Origin: Xylaria sp. FL1777
Lineage: Eukaryota; Ascomycota; Sordariomycetes; Xylariales; Xylariaceae
Length of the DNA stretch: 64,000 nt
Direction: 5' to 3'
NCBI GenBank assembly: GCA_022578965.1
Contig: MU400579.1
Location: 124,001-188,000, forward strand
Part shown: positions 59,801 to 64,000 of the stretch, piece after piece
Position numbering within the stretch: the first letter of the stretch is position 1
Layout of the letters: every line of letters starts with the position of its first letter
Position numbers and translations under genes: made by a program
Notes under the pieces: generated by a model
Told to the model about the DNA's origin: nothing
What the model saw: the letters and a program-made list of their open reading frames with translations, nothing else
Databases searched by the model: none

Positions 59801-62800
59801 ACAAAAAGAATAGGATGGATACCTAGCCCCTCTAGCGCTACCTAGCATCCTCTTTTTCTAGCACCCATGTCACGCAACACATTTTCATGCTAGGAGAACA
59901 ATAAACTCGTTCGAAGCAATGTATCACCCAATAAGAGTCCAAGTTGTGGTTTAAGCACTTTTAAACTCGTTGGATTAGGGGTCTAGGGGACGTTAAGGGA
60001 AACTTTTTAGAGTAGGACCGACTCTTAATGGTAGTATACAGTAGTGTAGACTAGCAAGTCAACACTAGGAAATAATTTCAAACAGGAGCAAAAATCTTTT
60101 AAAGCAAGGTATAATTTTTTTGGACCTTTTCAGGCAGTTATATCCGGATTATTCCCTCCAAACGTCATGGTGCTTAGCGAATCGGAGTGCATAGATATCC
60201 CACCAATTGCAACGAGCCATCTACACAACAGAGGAATTCATCTCAGCATGAATAGGTTAGCTAGTGTACATTATGCAAGCCACAATGATTACTACAAAAT
60301 ACTACCTAACCCAATGTCAGTGCGCGCTATCACCCCGTACCTTTCAAGCCACGACTGCAATCTTGTCAGCTCTGGACGCCACGAAACGCGGGGCATTGGC
60401 ATTGTTTTTTTTATCGGAGCTGAGCTGGCTCATTTTGGGAACATCAATAAAGGTACCTATCGAGGTAGATCGCCAGAAATAAATATTGGGTTATAGTTGA
60501 GGCAATATATACGGGACGTGGCTAAGAGTAAAATAAGTAACTTGACCACCTGACCGCAAAGTGGCTTTCTCCGATATCCTCGAATCTATATGAATCAACT
60601 TATATAGTTATGGTATTAATTACTGTCTAAGTGTCTAAGTACCTACCTGCCTATCTACCTATCTATCCCACCTGTTCCCCTCGCTGCCTGATGTATCACG
60701 GGGAGCCCCCGCCATGCATAATCTCTATAGTTCCCTACTACTACCGAGTACTTACAGTAGCTAGATTAGTGGCAAACACGTCAAAGCAGACTGCAAGGCG
60801 TGATCACGACGTCTATGCACGCACATCATATATTGGTAACGAGTCGGCAGGCCCCTAAGGTGAAAAAGTAGAATCTGTACCCGACGCGCGCGCGCACACT
60901 GCTGTCAATATACCGGTATATGTAGTACCTACCTACATACATACCTACATGAAATATTCGTGGGGCTTACCGCATTTCCCTTCGCCTTTTGATCTCCACC
61001 CATTCCCTTTTTTTTTCTTTTTCCTCTTGCTTCCCTCCTTGGCGTGGAGTTACCTATCTGTCGTAGTTCTGAGTTTGGATTAGTTTGCGGCCTGCCTTAA
61101 GATAAGACAGATGGAAGCGGTAGGTACAGTAGCGCGGAAAGGCGGTGAGGGACGCTGGAGGAGGGTAGCTATGGGCATGTAATCGATGTAATCGTCACGC
61201 AAAACAACACACACACACACACACATTCACTCACACACTCACTCACACATACACACACATACACACGCATACACACGCATACACACGCATACGCACATGT
61301 CTCGCGCACATGTCGCCTTCCGACCGCCGTCCATCTGATCGATCTAGGTGAGGGGCGAGGAGGAGAGGACGGGCTTGTCAGTCCCCTCGTAGAGGAGGGT
61401 AGACAACTCATCGTGCGTTTTCGAGCCTTTCCCCTTTGCCTCTGATTACCTCACTTGACCAAGCCCGTAGACTGACTACACAGCATACAGTCACATACAT
61501 CGTACATACATACATACAGACGTGCTGTATGAAACGTAGGTGGCTTGTCAGGCACCGCAACGGCAAGTTTCTTCTTTTCACCTCGCGCATGCTCGAGTAT
61601 GTAGCTCGGCAGACTAGGTACATAGATGATGCTTTTCGGCGTGCGATAAGCCTTCTACGTACTTGCTAGCCCTATAGTGTTACTTTGGCGTCTGCACAGG
61701 ACTGGGTCAACTTTGTCCCTTGTCGTATCGGACCAAAGGTGCAGCTTAGTACAGCACTCGACAGGTGGCTACTTAATCAGCGAGCATGTAACAGAGGAGG
61801 TGTCAATGAGGCTTGAACTTGCTGTTTTATCTGCCTTCCTTTAGGCCTCTAAGTGTTGAATTTCTCCCTTGCTTGTTACACGGTTTTTATGTATCAGAGG
61901 ACTTAGTGAGGGAGGGAGCATTTCGGGTGCATGTAATAAATGCCAGCTCAGCAGAACCAGACATTGACAGCCAGCCAGCATATGCTTAGGTAGGTACTAC
62001 CTAAGTACTAGGTATCTAGACCACTACCAATCTATGACCTGCGCATTTCCAGACTACTAGCGAGATCTCGTCACTGTGGATTTTCTTTCTTTTTCTTAAT
62101 ATTTTTTTCTCCCTTTTTTTTTTCTATTTTATTTCTTCTGCCGCATGTATTATTATCCCCATTTCGAGGTATTGATTGCTTGTTCGTGATCCCGCTTATT
62201 AGTTAGGTCAATGCTGTGCATACTATTATTACATGCTTGCCTAGCCCGCATCTTTGCATACAAGATGAAGCTTACGCACAACCCTGCGTCTCCTCAACAA
62301 CGCAACAACAAGATCCAGACCGGACCGCCATTCTTACCTTATCTCCAACACTAGGTAGTGCAGCTCCGAGCTATTGGTTCAACATATTAAATAGTTATCA
62401 TTGCTTAGGGCTGGTGATGCTCATTAATCCTGGGTGTGAACGGGGTTTGATCAGTGGGGCAATAAGGATTAGAGTTAGACTTCCACCAGGCATATGATAG
62501 TCGTGCATCATGGCAGGTGACGCGCCCTAGCAAGGAAAGTCTAATAAAGGACATTCATAGTGAACAGTCATGCTGCCTTCACATACTTTCAGCTACTTGA
62601 GACGCTATGAAATCCCCTCTCGTCGTCATAAATCCCAGCATAATGGTAACCTTGTACCTTTTTATAGTTTGTTACATGGATGCGGATGTCAAATAGTCAT
62701 CCTTAGTACAATACCAAGGGGTCGGTAATTCACACACAGAAGTTAGCAAAAGCAATTGATACGATCGAAACATTGGTTTTCGAATTATTCAGAAGGGAAA

Positions 62801-63454
62801 ATTATGGATCGGAACATTTTATTGTTTTTTTGTAGCTCCTGTAGAATGCCTGCGGTAATTTTGTGGTCATGACGCATTGCTTTTCCGTCTTCACTTTTCC
62901 TTTCGAGGACTGACGAATCAATCGCTCCATCTTGTTGTGTCTTGGGCCTTTCGGCTAAGTTGCCTCGTGGAAGGTTGCCCTTTCTGTTTCTTGCTAGAAT
63001 ACATTATAAACCCTTTTGCCTCCATCTTTACCTTTCTTGCTACTTGTCAGTAGCGAAAGGAAACAATTCGTTACCCCTAGGTATTGGGTAAAATCCAAAA
63101 TAAAAGATCATGGTATCATAGGACCTACAACGCCAAATTCGTATTAGGGGTTGTAGAATCGGATGCAGACGCGCCGGTCATCACCATGCCGTCTTGAACG
63201 GCGCGGGTTGTGCCATAACGGAGGGCACAACAATGCTCATTAATGCTATCGATCGTCATATCCAAAAACGGACAGGACAAATCGCTCGTGCCAATAGAAT
63301 AAAATTATGAAAGCAACGGTATAAAACGCCGACCAGATGCATGCATTGGTATAATAAAACGCAAAAAGCTCTCGCCATGCAAGTGAGGGAAATGAAAAGA
63401 ACAATACAAGGCGTGTCCAAGATGTTGTGTCGTTTCATATCCGTAAACGTTGTT
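56801..63454. other. 6.7-kb gene-poor region
   Basis: No gene is supported. On the minus strand at 58640-58905 two stretches look weakly protein-like in one frame interrupted by a TAA, which is not enough to call. Microsatellites lie near 61200-61520. AT-rich tracts occur at 58100-58150 and 62090-62130. Confidence 0.45.
61204..61290. repeat. AC-rich microsatellite
   Basis: A run of AC dinucleotides passes into imperfect ACTC, ACATAC and ACGCAT units over about 85 bases. Open frames here (VCVCVC type) are repeat artefacts. Confidence 0.85.
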
Positions 63455-64000
63455 TCACCATCCTTGAGTATGGTAGCCACCATTATCTTCTCGAAGGAAT
63501 TGGTTCCAACTAGTAGCGTTGATCTCATCCTCGGACCTCTTCATGTACGATTTCTCGGGATATTGCCTTAAATTCGCAACATCGTGTGAAGTGTGGCGTC
63601 GCTTCAACACGGCATTAGCGGTTGAAGATTTTTGTTGCCGCTCCCAGAGGAGTTGCCGTCTAAGCGACTCTGTGAGCTCCGTAGCCAGCATATGGCGCCT
63701 GGTAGTTCTAGGGGACAGGGCAGCTTGTGGGTCAGAATGCATTGTGGGTTTCGTCATGATGGGTTGAGCGCCGGACCTAGGGATCTCAGTAATAGGCTTT
63801 AGAGGTGTGTGGCGCAGGCCTCTTCTCATTTCCAATACATTCTCTCCATTATCATCAGAATCATTGGGAGATGCTGCACCATTCGGTGCATTTTGCAGCT
63901 GGCGGGCACGCTGCGCAATCGCTGGGGTGGAATGTGAGGCGTAGTTGCTTAGACCTTTTGTCCGTTCCTCACTGGCAATCATGAGGCTGATAAGAGATCT
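63455..64000 (-). CDS. DUF3295-type protein, C-terminal part, runs off the edge
   Basis: The minus-strand frame is open from the right edge to a stop at 63455. The C-terminus carries the DUF3295 block: HMLATELTESLRRQLLWERQ, TANAVLKRRHTSHDV, a YPEKSY segment and a terminal NGGYHTQGW-like end. Upstream is RSLISLMIASEERTKG, which also fits an internal part of these proteins, so the ATG at 63982 is probably not the start. DUF3295 is fungus-specific and is often found downstream of an AreA-N-terminal-like (DUF1752) region in putative regulators linked to nitrogen or stress signalling. The function here is inferred only from that family. The 5' part of the gene lies outside the window. Confidence 0.82.
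   Translation of the reverse strand, partial: RSLISLMIASEERTKGLSNYASHSTPAIAQRARQLQNAPNGAASPNDSDDNGENVLEMRRGLRHTPLKPITEIPRSGAQPIMTKPTMHSDPQAALSPRTTRRHMLATELTESLRRQLLWERQQKSSTANAVLKRRHTSHDVANLRQYPEKSYMKRSEDEINATSWNQFLREDNGGYHTQGW

Noticed and set aside
61169..61411. Cysteine/valine-rich 80-residue frame
   Set aside because: Translation of the AC microsatellite.

Overview
The window is eukaryotic and almost certainly comes from a filamentous ascomycete (Pezizomycotina). Its genes carry short GT-AG introns of about 50-100 nt with fungal branch sites (TACTAAC, CTAAC) 10-30 nt before the acceptor. The gene content is fungal: an IBTK-type ankyrin/RCC1/BTB protein, a BUD22-like nucleolar protein, a GPI-anchored GH17 glucanase, mitochondrial carriers, a DUF3295 protein and a microsomal P450. 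There are no operons, CRISPR arrays, rRNA genes or convincing tRNA genes. Repeated TAGGTA/TACCTA words in the intergenic DNA resemble large-genome Sordariomycetes, but a finer placement is only a guess.

Layout. 0-10 kb is gene-dense: a DUF1203 protein, a convergent Ada-type methylphosphotriester/AraC protein, an amidoligase-like protein, a P450, a methyltransferase-fold membrane protein and the 2-oxoglutarate/malate carrier. 10-13.5 kb has no gene. 13.5-21 kb holds an SDR gene whose catalytic exon junction is out of frame, the BUD22 homologue and a 799-residue F-box-like acidic protein. 21-25.5 kb has a minisatellite and the oxodicarboxylate carrier, which contains an 11-nt micro-exon. 25.5-30.5 kb is one 1568-residue IBTK-like gene. 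31-33 kb holds a zinc-finger protein spread over about seven small exons. 33.9-37.3 kb is a belt of coding-like fragments with in-frame stops, best read as decaying genes. 38.8-43.4 kb has a small secreted protein, the GH17 glucanase and an acidic protein of unknown function. 47.5-47.9 kb is a probable frameshifted gene. 48.6-50.7 kb is an intronless CHY zinc-finger protein. 50.7-63.4 kb is nearly empty except for a small glycine-zipper protein at 56.3 kb. A DUF3295 gene runs off the right edge.

The genes do not form one pathway. Two mitochondrial dicarboxylate carriers (2-oxoglutarate/malate and oxodicarboxylate) lie 13 kb apart. The P450 has no biosynthetic partners nearby. No clear multi-gene system of a new kind was found. 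The observations most worth following are the SDR splice lesion, the gene-relic belt, the TA-repeat frameshift gene, the micro-exon, and the bacterial-looking DUF1203/Ada pair.
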